From NCBI GenBank assembly GCA_963772975.1, contig CAVYZH010000002.1, positions 372,001 through 436,000 of the forward strand: DNA of 64,000 nucleotides. Reading direction: 5' to 3'. The stretch comes from AC-32 sp963772975 (lineage in GTDB: Bacteria > Actinomycetota > Thermoleophilia > Gaiellales > Gaiellaceae). The translations under genes and the position numbers were made by a program. The notes beneath the pieces were generated by a model that searched no databases, was not told the origin of the DNA, and worked only from the letters and a program-made list of their open reading frames with translations. Position 1 is the first letter of the stretch, and every line of letters starts with the position of its first letter. Shown piece by piece: positions 8,039-15,390 of this stretch.

Positions 8039-8871
8039 ACGCTCGCCGGCCAGCGGTACGCGTCGGCCTGGCGGTTCTTCAGCGAGGGCAGCTTCTCCCG
8101 CACCGAGCGCAGTAGCGCGCGGTCGAGCTCGGCCGTGATCACCGTCTCCTCGTCGGGCGCCTGCGCGAGCACGATTCCCCACGGATCGACGATCAGCGAG
8201 CGCCCATAGGCGGGCTTCCCCGGCAGCGTCTCCCCCACCTGCGCCGGCGCGGCGACGAAGTACTGGTTCTCGATCGCCCGAGCGCGCAGGAGAACGTGCC
8301 AGTGATCCTTGCCGGTCGGCGTCGTGAAGTGCGCGGGAACCGTCACGAGCTCCGCGCCCTCGAGCGCGAGGATCCGGTAGAGCTCGGGAAAGCGGACGTC
8401 GTAGCAGACCGTCAGCCCGACGGGCCAGCCCTCGCCGCGCACGACGACCGGCTCCGCGCCCGGCTCCTCGGCCTCGGACTCGCGGTAGACGACCCCGCCG
8501 ACCTCGACGTCGAAGAGGTGGATCTTGCGGTAGAGCCCCAGCAGCTCGCCGTCGGGGCCGAAGGCGAGCGAGGTGTTCGAGAGCTTCTCGCGGCCCTCGC
8601 GCTGTTCGGAGATCGAGCCGCCGACGAGCGTGATCCCGTGGCGCCGGGCCCAGTCCGCCATCGCCTCGACCGACTCGCCTCCCTCGAGCGGCTCCGCGGC
8701 CGCGTGCAGCTCCTCGGTCGTCCCGATCGCGTTCCATTTCTCCGGCAGCGCGACCAGGTCGGCGCCGGTCGCCGCGGCCCGCGCGACGAGCCGCTCCGCC
8801 GTCTCGAGATTCGCCGCCTTGTCCGCGCCGCTGGTCATCTGCACGCAGGCAACGCGGAGAAGGTCGGTCAC
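8035..8871 (-). CDS. Carbon-nitrogen hydrolase, Nit1/Nit2-like omega-amidase family
   Basis: The product is 278 residues from GTG 8871. The nitrilase-superfamily triad is complete: Glu44 in LPEKWN, Lys116 in LYRKIHLFD and Cys156 in LTVCYDVRFPE. The DVRFPELYR context and FTTPTGKDHWHVLLRARAIEN resemble the Nit1/Nit2 branch, which hydrolyses deaminated glutathione or alpha-ketoglutaramate. It is therefore a plausible metabolite-repair amidase. No Shine-Dalgarno precedes the start; an ATG at 8895 would add eight residues but overlaps the start codon of the divergent MFS gene (the two ATGs share CATG). It leads the five-gene operon. Confidence 0.88.
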   Translation of the reverse strand: MTDLLRVACVQMTSGADKAANLETAERLVARAAATGADLVALPEKWNAIGTTEELHAAAEPLEGGESVEAMADWARRHGITLVGGSISEQREGREKLSNTSLAFGPDGELLGLYRKIHLFDVEVGGVVYRESEAEEPGAEPVVVRGEGWPVGLTVCYDVRFPELYRILALEGAELVTVPAHFTTPTGKDHWHVLLRARAIENQYFVAAPAQVGETLPGKPAYGRSLIVDPWGIVLAQAPDEETVITAELDRALLRSVREKLPSLKNRQADAYRWPASV

Positions 8872-8893
8872 GCGCGGAGGATAGCTTTCGAGC

Positions 8894-10126
8894 ATGGAGG
8901 CAGCCGCCGCCGTTCCGTCGCGCGCCCGCGTGCTCCAGGCCTTCCGGAGCCGCAACTTCCGGCTGCTCTGGACCGGCCAGGCGATCTCGCTGCTCGGCGA
9001 CGCGGCCTTCGTGGTCGCACTCGGCTGGCGGACGTTCACGCTGACCGGCTCGGCCCGCTCGCTCGGGCTCGTGCTCACCTTCCAGGGCGTCGGCGTGCTG
9101 ACGACCGTGCTCGTCGGGGGCGCGCTCGCCGATCGGTACGACCGGCGGACGCTGATGCTGGTCTCCGACCTCGCGCGCTTCGCCGCGATCGGAGGACTCG
9201 CGGTCCTCGACGGGAGCGGGCACCTGACGATCCACTCGCTCGCGGCGATCGCGTTTGTCGAAGGCCTCGCGACCGGCTTCTTCACCCCCGCGCTCGGCGG
9301 GTTGATCCCGCTGGTGGTCGAGGATGCCCGGCTCGGCTCCGCGAACGCGCTGATCGGGATCGCGCGTCAGGGAAGCTTCCTGGTCGGGCCGGCCGTCGCG
9401 TCGGTGCTCTACGGCCTTGCCGGGGCGACCTTCGTCTTCGGCTTCAACGCGTGCTCCTACCTCGTCTCGTTCGCGTTCGTCTACGCGACGCGCCCGCGCC
9501 AGGCGGAGAAGGCAGCCGAGGACGGCACGCTGCGCGCGATCCGCGAGGGTTTCCGCTACATCGCGGGCGTGCCGTGGCTCTGGATCACGATCTGCCTGTT
9601 CGCATTCGTGCTGATGTTGCAGTGGGCCTCGATCCAGGTGCTGACGCCGAAGCTGGTACGCGAGCACTTCGACCTCGGCGTCGGTGCCTACGGACTGCTG
9701 TTCTCGCTGATCGGCGGCGGGATGATCATCGGCACGTTCATCTTCGGCCAGCTCAACCCGAGACGGCGGCGCGGCCTGATCTCCTACCTGATCTGGATCC
9801 TGAACAGCGTGCTCGTGATCGTCTTCGCGCTCTCGCCCTGGTTCCCGCTCGCGGCGGCGGCGGCGTTCGTGCGCGGGATCTGCATCGGCTTCGGCGTGAC
9901 GGTCTGGGAGACGATGTTGATGGAGCTCGTGCCGCGACACATGCTCTCGCGCGTGGTCAGCCTGGACTGGTTCGGCTCGCTCGGCCTGACGCCGTTCGGC
10001 CTGCTGTTCGTGGGCGCGATCTCGGATCTCGCCGCGCCCGGGACGATCATCGCGCTCGCCGCGACGATCTCGATCTGCATCATCTCGCTCGGCCTGACCT
10101 CCAAGCAGATCAGGACGATCGACTGA
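8894..10126 (+). CDS. MFS transporter (EntS/MFS_3-type)
   Basis: The product is 410 residues with about 12 membrane helices. The N-terminal FRLLWTGQAISLLGDAAFVVALGW and the loop GGALADRYDRRTLML are typical of the MFS_3 group, which includes the enterobactin exporter EntS and many drug or macrolide efflux pumps. Export of a small hydrophobic molecule is the likeliest role; substrate unknown. GGAGG lies 13 bases upstream of the ATG, a long spacing. The start is 22 bases from the divergent amidase gene, leaving almost no room for separate promoters. The TGA overlaps the ATG of the next small gene by one base. Confidence 0.88.
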   Translation: MEAAAAVPSRARVLQAFRSRNFRLLWTGQAISLLGDAAFVVALGWRTFTLTGSARSLGLVLTFQGVGVLTTVLVGGALADRYDRRTLMLVSDLARFAAIGGLAVLDGSGHLTIHSLAAIAFVEGLATGFFTPALGGLIPLVVEDARLGSANALIGIARQGSFLVGPAVASVLYGLAGATFVFGFNACSYLVSFAFVYATRPRQAEKAAEDGTLRAIREGFRYIAGVPWLWITICLFAFVLMLQWASIQVLTPKLVREHFDLGVGAYGLLFSLIGGGMIIGTFIFGQLNPRRRRGLISYLIWILNSVLVIVFALSPWFPLAAAAAFVRGICIGFGVTVWETMLMELVPRHMLSRVVSLDWFGSLGLTPFGLLFVGAISDLAAPGTIIALAATISICIISLGLTSKQIRTID

Positions 10127-10272
10127 TGCCCGTCTACTGGAAGCCCAAGTACGGCACGCGCTCCTCGCGCCATCGCGCCTGGTCGAAGCAGCAGGCCAAG
10201 CGCGAGGCGGCGCTTCGGCGCAAGCCCTCGCCGACGCTGCGCCAGTGGGTGCGGGGCCTCTTCAGGCGCTAG
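10126..10272 (+). CDS. Small basic hypothetical protein
   Basis: This encodes 48 residues, strongly basic and with no membrane segment. It begins MPVYWKPKYGTRSSRHRAW, continues SKQQAKREAALRRK and ends RQWVRGLFRR. It begins within the stop of the MFS gene (TGATG) and its TAG directly abuts the GTG of the glycosylase-like gene, so it is firmly inside a plus-strand operon and is very probably translated. The charge suggests nucleic-acid or membrane-surface binding, but I do not recognise a family. Confidence 0.7.
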   Translation: MPVYWKPKYGTRSSRHRAWSKQQAKREAALRRKPSPTLRQWVRGLFRR

Positions 10273-11352
10273 GTGCACCAGCTCACGAAGGAGCAGGCAC
10301 GACGGATCGCGGTGCGGGCGCAGCTGCTCGATGCGCCGCGCCCGACCGGCCTGCTCGAGGTCGTCCAGCGGCTGACGCTGCTGCAGATCGACCCGACAGC
10401 GGCGATCGCGCCGAGCGCCGACCTCGTCCTCTGGAGCCGCCTCGGCTCGGCCTACCGCCCGGACGACCTGAAACGGGCGCTGGAGGCAGAGCGCACGCTG
10501 TTCGAGCTCGACGCGCTGATCCGGCCGACCGGCGACCTCGGCCTCTACCTCGCCGGCGCGGACGAGCGGCCGAGCTACGAGCGCACGCGCGCCTGGTTGC
10601 GCGACAACGACCGCTTCCGGCGCGACCTCCTGAAGAAGCTGCGCAGCTCGGGCCCGCTGAGCTCACGAGAACTGCCGGACACCGCCGCCGTGCCCTGGGC
10701 CTCGAGCGGCTGGACGCACAACCGCAACGTCACACAGATGCTGGAGATCCTGATGAACCGCGGCGAGGTCGCGATCTCGGGCCGCGTCGGGCGCGAGCGC
10801 CTCTGGGATCTACCCGAGCGCGTCTATCCCGCCGGGGTGTTCGTCCCGTCGGTCGATGACGCCGAGCTCGTCAAGCACGAGCGCCGGCTCGGCTCGCTCG
10901 GGATCGCCCGCGCGAAGGCCAGGGCGATGCCGATGGAGCCGATCCACGTCGGCGCGGCCGGCGAGCCTGCCGTTGTCGAGGGCGTCAAGGGCGAATGGCG
11001 GGTCGACCCCGCCCGGCTCGACGAGGAGTTCGAGGGACGCACCGCGCTGCTCTCGCCCTTCGACCGCCTGATCCACGACCGGACACGCACCGAGGAGCTG
11101 TTCGACTTCGAGTACACGCTCGAGATGTACAAGCCGGCCGCGAAGCGCCGCTGGGGCTACTTCACGCTCCCGATCCTCCACGGCGACCGCCTGGTCGGAA
11201 AGCTCGACGCGACCGCCGACCGCAGGGCCTCGGTCCTGCGCGTGAACGCGATCCACGAAGACGTCAAGTTCACGCGCGCGATCGCAAAGGGTGTGCAAGC
11301 CGAGCTGGAAGACCTGGCCCGCTGGCTCGGCCTGCAGAACATCGACTCGTGA
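10273..11352 (+). CDS. AlkX/YcaQ-like winged-helix DNA glycosylase (HTH_42)
   Basis: The product is 359 residues. It matches the HTH_42 family, three tandem winged-helix domains that make up the AlkZ/YcaQ glycosylases excising bulky alkyl lesions and unhooking interstrand crosslinks. Visible marks are LLQIDPTAAI near residue 38, which gives the Q-hydrophobic-D form of the catalytic motif known for YcaQ/AlkX (AlkZ has QxQ), and the C-terminal LLSPFDRLIHDR, a family hallmark. The GTG start directly follows the TAG of the 48-residue gene. Alternatively it could be a structural relative without glycosylase activity. A 12-bp hairpin follows the stop. Confidence 0.8.
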   Translation: MHQLTKEQARRIAVRAQLLDAPRPTGLLEVVQRLTLLQIDPTAAIAPSADLVLWSRLGSAYRPDDLKRALEAERTLFELDALIRPTGDLGLYLAGADERPSYERTRAWLRDNDRFRRDLLKKLRSSGPLSSRELPDTAAVPWASSGWTHNRNVTQMLEILMNRGEVAISGRVGRERLWDLPERVYPAGVFVPSVDDAELVKHERRLGSLGIARAKARAMPMEPIHVGAAGEPAVVEGVKGEWRVDPARLDEEFEGRTALLSPFDRLIHDRTRTEELFDFEYTLEMYKPAAKRRWGYFTLPILHGDRLVGKLDATADRRASVLRVNAIHEDVKFTRAIAKGVQAELEDLARWLGLQNIDS

Positions 11353-11357
11353 TCGCC

Positions 11358-11384
11358 GTCGAGCCGGGCTTGGCCCGGCTCGAC
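11358..11384 (+). terminator. 12-bp perfect hairpin after glycosylase-like gene
   Basis: GTCGAGCCGGGC (11358-11369) pairs perfectly with 11373-11384 across a TTG loop, 5 bases after the stop codon. No U-tract follows. It closes the plus-strand MFS/small protein/glycosylase unit. Confidence 0.6.
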
Positions 11385-11474
11385 CGCTTCGGCTGATGGC
11401 TAGCTCGAATGGCGATTGCATTCGGCGGCTCCTGGCACGAGCGTGGAGCCGATCCGCTTGCAAGGAGGGGGCTC

Positions 11475-11499
11475 GCGGGGGAACCAGGGGTTCCCCCGC
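11475..11499 (-). terminator. 11-bp hairpin downstream of tRNA-Pro
   Basis: GCGGGGGAACC (11475-11485) pairs with 11489-11499 around a three-base loop, 5 bases beyond the tRNA 3' end on the minus strand. It has no T-run and probably marks the end of, or processes, the tRNA transcript. Confidence 0.55.
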
Positions 11500-11504
11500 G
11501 CTAA

Positions 11505-11578
11505 TCGGGGTGCCGAGATTTGAACTCGGGACCTCTCCGACCCGAACGGAGCGCGCTACCAGGCTGCGCCACACCCCG
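11505..11578 (-). tRNA. tRNA-Pro(CGG)
   Basis: Reading the minus strand from 11578, a 7-bp acceptor stem CGGGGTG pairs with CACCCCG (11512-11506), followed by an A discriminator at 11505. The D arm is present as GCGCAGCCTGGTAGCGC. The anticodon arm is CTCCG-TTCGGGT-CGGAG, with anticodon CGG at 11544-11542, which reads CCG proline codons. The T arm has GTTCAAATC. CCA is not encoded. CCG is expected to be a common proline codon in such GC-rich genes. Confidence 0.96.
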
Positions 11579-11591
11579 AGCAGGCCACAGG

Positions 11592-12434
11592 TTAGCGGCT
11601 GAGAAAGCCCGTGATCGCGTCGGCGCATGCGGCTGGCCGTTCGACGATCAAGAGGTGGCCGCAGTCGGCGATCACCCGGAGCGGCGCCCGCAGCCGCCTC
11701 GCATAGTCGAAGGCGTCGTCGACGGGGAGCTGGTTGTCCCGAGCGCCCCAGAGCACGAGCACCGGACAGTTGATGCGCTCGAGCTCGGGACGCACGTCGT
11801 CGCGCACGAGGGCGGTCGCCGCGCTGACGGTGTCCGTGTGCCGGGCGGGACCGGCGAGGAGCGCCTCGACCACCTCGGGCGGGAGGGCGGGCGGGTCGGA
11901 GGCGCCCCAACGGCCGAAGACGAGCAGCTTGAGCAAGTCCGATCGCGCCACTCGCCGGCGATGCGGCGCGATCTTGCGGCCCGGCTTCAGGATCCCGGTG
12001 ACCGTCAGCGCGTAGCGGGCGCTGCGCGCCGTCGACGAAATACCCGCGGCGGCGGCGAGCACGAGCGCGCTCACCGACTCGGGCCTGCGCAGGGCGAGCC
12101 GCAGGGCGACCGCGCCGCCCAGCGAGTGGCCGACGACGGCGGCCGGGGTGACGCCTTCGTGCTCGAGCAGCAGGCCCAGCCGGTCGGCGTAGGGGCTCAG
12201 CGACGGAGCGGCCGGGAGCGGCGAGGAGCCGCCGTGGCCGGGCAGCTCGGGCACGATCAGCCGCCTGCCCGGCAGCAACAGCGGCGCGAGCGCGAGCCAG
12301 TTGGCGGCCGCGCCTCCGAGCCCGTGGACGAGCACCAGCGGGTCGCCCTCGCCCGCGACGAGGTAGCGCAGGCGGGAGCCGCGCGCGTCCAGGAACCGCT
12401 CCTCGAAGCCGGCAGGCTTTGCGTCCGTCACCAC
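11592..12434 (-). CDS. Alpha/beta-fold hydrolase
   Basis: The product is 280 residues. It has the oxyanion HG motif in LVLVHGLGGAAANW, a nucleophile elbow GHSLGGA near residue 104, the acid residue in VLVLWGARDNQLP, and the catalytic histidine in ADCGHLLIVERP. The overall pattern fits the MhpC/BphD-like esterase-hydrolase group; the substrate is not predictable. The GTG at 12434 is followed immediately by a second GTG at 12431, and neither has a strong Shine-Dalgarno site. It stands alone between tRNA-Pro and a divergently transcribed structured leader. Confidence 0.9.
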   Translation of the reverse strand: MVTDAKPAGFEERFLDARGSRLRYLVAGEGDPLVLVHGLGGAAANWLALAPLLLPGRRLIVPELPGHGGSSPLPAAPSLSPYADRLGLLLEHEGVTPAAVVGHSLGGAVALRLALRRPESVSALVLAAAAGISSTARSARYALTVTGILKPGRKIAPHRRRVARSDLLKLLVFGRWGASDPPALPPEVVEALLAGPARHTDTVSAATALVRDDVRPELERINCPVLVLWGARDNQLPVDDAFDYARRLRAPLRVIADCGHLLIVERPAACADAITGFLSR

Positions 12435-12471
12435 GGGGGATTATTCTTCGCAGCGATGGATCGTTCGGGGA

Positions 12472-12552
12472 GGCAGGACCCCTGATTCCTGCCGGACACC
12501 AGAGAGGTTTGGTCGGCTAGCCCGTCTGCGCTGAGAGCGCGGCGGGCTTTTT
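12472..12552 (+). promoter_or_regulatory. Structured leader: two competing hairpins plus an intrinsic terminator before a 56-aa ORF
   Basis: Three hairpins lie in line. First, GGCAGGA (12472-12478) pairs perfectly with 12487-12493. Second, GCCGGACACCA (12491-12501) pairs imperfectly with 12508-12517. Third, a terminator stem spans 12520-12547, followed by TTTTT (12548-12552). Hairpins one and two share GCC at 12491-12493, so they cannot both form. The terminator ends 23 bases before the ATG at 12576. The layout suits either a transcription attenuator or riboswitch-like leader, or a short terminated RNA. I do not recognise any known riboswitch consensus. Confidence 0.6.
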
Positions 12553-12575
12553 AGTACCCACATGGAGGGAGCAAG

Positions 12576-12746
12576 ATGGCGAACCACCTGACGCCCGAGG
12601 AGTTGTCGAAAGAGCTTGGGATCGACCGCACCGAAGTGATCCGCGTGTGCATGGAGGAAGGCGTGCCGATCTACCAGGGCAAGATCGACAAGACGCTCTT
12701 CCAGGCACAGCTGCAGGCGCTCGGCGCAGTCCCGCAGCCGCACTAG
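12576..12746 (+). CDS. Small HTH-like protein
   Basis: The product is 56 residues. GGAGGGAG at 12564-12571 is an excellent ribosome-binding site 4-5 bases before the ATG. The sequence LTPEELSKELGIDRTEVIRV followed by EEGVPIYQGKIDKTLF has the shape of an excisionase/MerR-type helix-turn-helix: helix, turn at LGIDR, recognition helix, then a GKI wing. DNA binding is inferred. It lies directly behind a terminator-containing leader, so expression probably depends on read-through, perhaps autoregulated. Its TAG interlocks with the stop of the convergent gene as CTAG. Confidence 0.75.
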   Translation: MANHLTPEELSKELGIDRTEVIRVCMEEGVPIYQGKIDKTLFQAQLQALGAVPQPH

Positions 12747-12961
12747 TCGGCCAGCGGCGGGCGTCCGCCGCCGCCGTTCCGCCGTCGGAACTCAGCGACG
12801 AGCCGGTCCACGGTCTCGTTGTGGGCGATGCTCCCGTAGGAGCCGAGCAGCGAGACCTCGATCTCGGTCTCGCCGACCTGGATCGCCACACAGTCGCTCT
12901 CGTGCTCGAAGTAGTCGAGCAAGACCGCTACGAGCTCCGAGTCACCGACGTGGACGCGCAA
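12743..12961 (-). CDS. Small acidic hypothetical protein
   Basis: The product is 72 residues from TTG 12961. AAGGAG lies six bases upstream, which decides the start even though the open frame extends much further as a shadow of the next gene. The sequence (VHVGDSELVAVLLDYFEHE, then VGETEIEVSLLGSYGSIAHNETVDRLVAEF) looks like a compact alpha/beta fold; the end is Gly/Arg-rich. Function unknown. It lies about 100 bases downstream of a LuxR-type regulator on the same strand and could be its co-transcribed partner. Confidence 0.65.
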   Translation of the reverse strand: MRVHVGDSELVAVLLDYFEHESDCVAIQVGETEIEVSLLGSYGSIAHNETVDRLVAEFRRRNGGGGRPPLAD

Positions 12962-13065
12962 AGCTTTCTCCTTCCCACCGCTGGCACCGACGCTTCCAGC
13001 CTGGTCGAGCAAGAAGCCGGATGAACCAGCCGAACGTCCGGTCGGTGCGAGCCGACCGTCGAGGG

Positions 13066-13707
13066 TCAAGCTACGTAGGAGAGCGGGCGTTCGACGAGAC
13101 CGTTTGCATAGGCGTAGTGCACCGCCTCGGTGCGGCTCGATACGCCGAGCTTGCGGTAGATGTTCGTCAGGTGGAACTTCACCGTCTGCTCGGCCACGAA
13201 GAGCCGCTCGGCGATTTCCCGGTTCGAGCCACCCGACTCCAGCGCCTCGAGTATCGACAACTCGCGCGGGCTGAGGCCGGCCTCTTCCAGGGCGCTCAGC
13301 GCGCCTACGCCGGGTCGATCGAGCGCACGGAAGATCGTTCCCCGCATCACTTGCCGAACCGCCCCGGCGAGGTCGCGAGGGTCGATGCCCTTGAGCACAA
13401 AGGCCGCCGCGCCACGCTCGAGCGCGGCGCGAACGAGCGCCGGGTCTTCGATTCCGGACAGCATCACCACGGCGATGCTCGGGTACCGAGCCTGTAGATG
13501 CTCGAGAACCGTTAGCCCGTCCATCCCCGGCATCCGCACGTCGAGCAGCACGACGTCCGGTCCGGTCTGACCGACGAGCGCGACGACCGTCTCGCCCGAG
13601 TCGACACACCCAACGACGCTGATGTCGTCCTCCCGCTCGAGCTGGACCCGAATCGCCTCCAGCATCAGTCGATGATCGTCGACCACGAGTACCTTCAGGC
13701 GCCGCAT
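13066..13707 (-). CDS. NarL/FixJ (LuxR-type) response regulator
   Basis: The product is 213 residues. The receiver domain (residues about 4-120) has the acidic pair VVDDH, the phospho-acceptor aspartate in VVLLDVRMPGMDG, and the conserved lysine in FVLKGID. The C-terminal LuxR helix-turn-helix is LSPRELSILEALESG through AEQTVKFHLTNIYRKLGVSSRTEAV. ATG 13707 has GGGGAG upstream. No histidine kinase is adjacent, so it is an orphan here. It is divergent from, and closely related to, the regulator at 13923; both recognition helices are almost identical, so the two probably bind overlapping sites. The Tad pilus operon beyond that partner is a candidate target. Confidence 0.93.
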   Translation of the reverse strand: MRRLKVLVVDDHRLMLEAIRVQLEREDDISVVGCVDSGETVVALVGQTGPDVVLLDVRMPGMDGLTVLEHLQARYPSIAVVMLSGIEDPALVRAALERGAAAFVLKGIDPRDLAGAVRQVMRGTIFRALDRPGVGALSALEEAGLSPRELSILEALESGGSNREIAERLFVAEQTVKFHLTNIYRKLGVSSRTEAVHYAYANGLVERPLSYVA

Positions 13708-13922
13708 CGCCGCACTCTCCCCTGACAGATTTCGGCTCCCCCGAGCCCTTTCCCACTCCCACCGTAGGTAGTCCTAGGGCCGACGCAAGTCGGCGGTGTG
13801 CGAACTAGACCTTCCGGTGGGACCGCCCGTCCTGACGTCTCGCGAGTGGTTTACCGCTTTCGAGGGATGTCCTTCGGCGGTGAACTCCACCACAGTTCGA
13901 GCCAAGCGGCGAAGGGATGAGG

Positions 13923-14573
13923 TTGCGGCGGCTCAAGGTGGTTGTTGCGGACGACCACGGCCTGATGATCGAGGCAGTAGGGATTGCGCTCGCGCGGCCC
14001 GAGTTCGAGATCGTCGGCGTGGCCGAGTCGGGGAGCCAGGTGCTACCGGTCGTCCAGCAGACGGACCCGGATCTGGTTGTGCTCGATCTGCGGATGCCGG
14101 GGATGGACGGGCTGACGTGCATCCGGCTGCTGCGCGAGCGAATGCCGTCGGTCAAGATCGCCGTCCTCTCGGCCGTCGACTCGGAAGACACGGCCCGTGA
14201 GTCGCTGAGCGTCGGCGCGTGCGCGTTCATCTCGAAGCGCATCGATCCGGACGAGCTGCCCGACGCGTTGCTGGCCGCCTTCGAGGAGACCGTGCCCGAG
14301 CCGATCGGGCTCATCCACGACGGCGACATTCCGGCCGTGCGCGAGGCCGGGCTGACCGAGCGCGAGCTGGAGATCCTGCGCGCCCTTGCCGAAGGCCTGG
14401 CAAACGGCCAGATCGCGAAGCGGCTCTGGCTCGCCGAGCAAACCGTGAAGTTCCACCTCACCAACATCTATCGGAAGCTCGGCGTGAGCAGCAGGACGGA
14501 GGCCGTTCACTGGGTTTACCGTCACGGGCTACTCGACGCGTCACGCGACGACGCTGCGCCGGCACTGCTGTGA
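13923..14573 (+). CDS. NarL/FixJ (LuxR-type) response regulator, paralogue of the divergent one
   Basis: The product is 216 residues. TTG 13923 is preferred over ATG 13917. GAAGGG (13911-13916) abuts the ATG but is spaced correctly from the TTG, and TTG gives the N-terminus MRRLKVVVADDH, matching MRRLKVLVVDDH of its paralogue. The receiver aspartate is in VVLDLRMPGMDG. The conserved lysine segment reads FISKRID. The LuxR domain ends TVKFHLTNIYRKLGVSSRTEAV, identical to the paralogue over that stretch. It overlaps the next membrane-protein gene (GTGA) and is 0.56 kb upstream of the pilin gene, so it may control the pilus locus. Confidence 0.92.
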   Translation: MRRLKVVVADDHGLMIEAVGIALARPEFEIVGVAESGSQVLPVVQQTDPDLVVLDLRMPGMDGLTCIRLLRERMPSVKIAVLSAVDSEDTARESLSVGACAFISKRIDPDELPDALLAAFEETVPEPIGLIHDGDIPAVREAGLTERELEILRALAEGLANGQIAKRLWLAEQTVKFHLTNIYRKLGVSSRTEAVHWVYRHGLLDASRDDAAPALL

Positions 14574-14986
14574 AGGCTGTCGACGGGCCGCCCACAACCG
14601 AGCCGGACCGCTTGACCACGACACTTCCAGCCGGCAGCGGCCTGGCGCTGCTCGGCTCCGCGATGATGGTGATCGGAGCGTTCGGCCCGTGGATCGGCGG
14701 AAGGTTCTTCAGCGCTACGAGTGGAATCGCGCTGGGAGGCGACGGCTGGCTCGTGCTGGCCGCGGCGACCCTTGCGCTCGTTCCGGTGGTCCTGCCCGTG
14801 GCTAGCTCAACCGTGAAAGGGGGCTGGGTCGCCGCCCTCGCGTTCGTGGCCGGCTACGTCTGCTGGACGCACTACGCGGAGGCGCGCGCGGACGGCTCAG
14901 AGGTGGTCTGGGGGCTCGAGCTCGCGGGAATCGGCTGCGGCCTGCTCGCGCTCTCCAGCGTCCGCTTCTTGTACGACCGTTCCTGA
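14570..14986 (+). CDS. Small four-helix membrane protein
   Basis: The product is 138 residues. GTG 14570 overlaps the regulator stop as GTGA, indicating translational coupling. Four hydrophobic segments are visible: LALLGSAMMVIGAFGPWI, WLVLAAATLALVPVVLPVA, GGWVAALAFVAGYVCW and LAGIGCGLLALSSVRFLY. There is no catalytic motif. Coupling to a response regulator suggests it could be a sensor, modulator or target, but nothing in the sequence proves this. Family not recognised. Confidence 0.72.
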   Translation: MKAVDGPPTTEPDRLTTTLPAGSGLALLGSAMMVIGAFGPWIGGRFFSATSGIALGGDGWLVLAAATLALVPVVLPVASSTVKGGWVAALAFVAGYVCWTHYAEARADGSEVVWGLELAGIGCGLLALSSVRFLYDRS

Positions 14987-15112
14987 GCGTCGCCCTGACA
15001 AACGGCTAGCTCCATCCGGACCTTCGCTGGTAGGTCGGAGGCCGTGAAAGACGCTGAATGCCTCTCGTACCTGTCAACGCAGGCGGCGTCGCGGAGACCT
15101 CGCCTGCAGGAA

Positions 15113-15129
15113 CTTACCGGGGAGGTAAG
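15113..15129 (+). promoter_or_regulatory. Hairpin sequestering the pilin ribosome-binding site
   Basis: CTTACC (15113-15118) pairs with GGTAAG (15124-15129) around a GGGGA loop. The Shine-Dalgarno GGGGAGG (15119-15125) is exactly the loop plus the first stem bases, and the pilin ATG is at 15134. Folding would hide the ribosome site, so pilin translation could be gated by temperature, a protein or an upstream alternative pairing. The rest of 14987-15133 shows no clear consensus. Confidence 0.5.
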
Positions 15130-15133
15130 GGAC

Positions 15134-15352
15134 ATGCAGAAGCTCTTCGAGCAGCTCGCTCTGGGGCTCACCCGCGGTCTGACGCTCTCGCGCGAGGATC
15201 TGAAGCGCGAGGACGGTCAGGGCGCGGTCGAGTACGCCCTCGTGGTCCTGGGCATCGCGGCGGTCATCTCTTTGGCGGTCGCCGGTTTCGCAACCCAGAT
15301 CACGAGCTTCATGTCGGCGGCCGGCGCGGCCCTCATCGCGCTCGTCCCGTAA
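15134..15352 (+). CDS. flp: Flp/Fap-type pilin
   Basis: The product is 72 residues. It is the major subunit of a Tad pilus. The class III prepilin signal ends at Gly28, followed by QGAVEYALVV: this is the Flp consensus G|xxxxEY with Glu at +5 and Tyr at +6, and it runs directly into a single hydrophobic helix (about 32-56). Mature length would be 44 residues. The ATG at 15134 is set by GGGGAGG about 8 bases upstream. It heads the Tad operon; the prepilin peptidase (TadV) needed to cleave it is not in the window. Confidence 0.9.
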   Translation: MQKLFEQLALGLTRGLTLSREDLKREDGQGAVEYALVVLGIAAVISLAVAGFATQITSFMSAAGAALIALVP

Positions 15353-15390
15353 CCAGGGCCGAGCGGATCGGGGATGCAGGGGCAGATGCA

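Noticed and set aside
12962..13762. Upstream extension of the small 72-residue gene to a 339-residue frame
   Set aside because: The extension is a shadow of the response regulator on the same strand; a strong ribosome site marks TTG 12961.
13779..13794. GCCGAC-GCAA-GTCGGC hairpin between the two response regulators
   Set aside because: It is a short isolated tetraloop hairpin with no terminator tail or known motif; could be chance at this GC content.
14987..15133. Possible c-di-GMP (GEMM) riboswitch before the pilin gene
   Set aside because: A GACGC...GCC stretch hints at it, but the conserved GACGCAAAGCC core and the receptor helix are not present.
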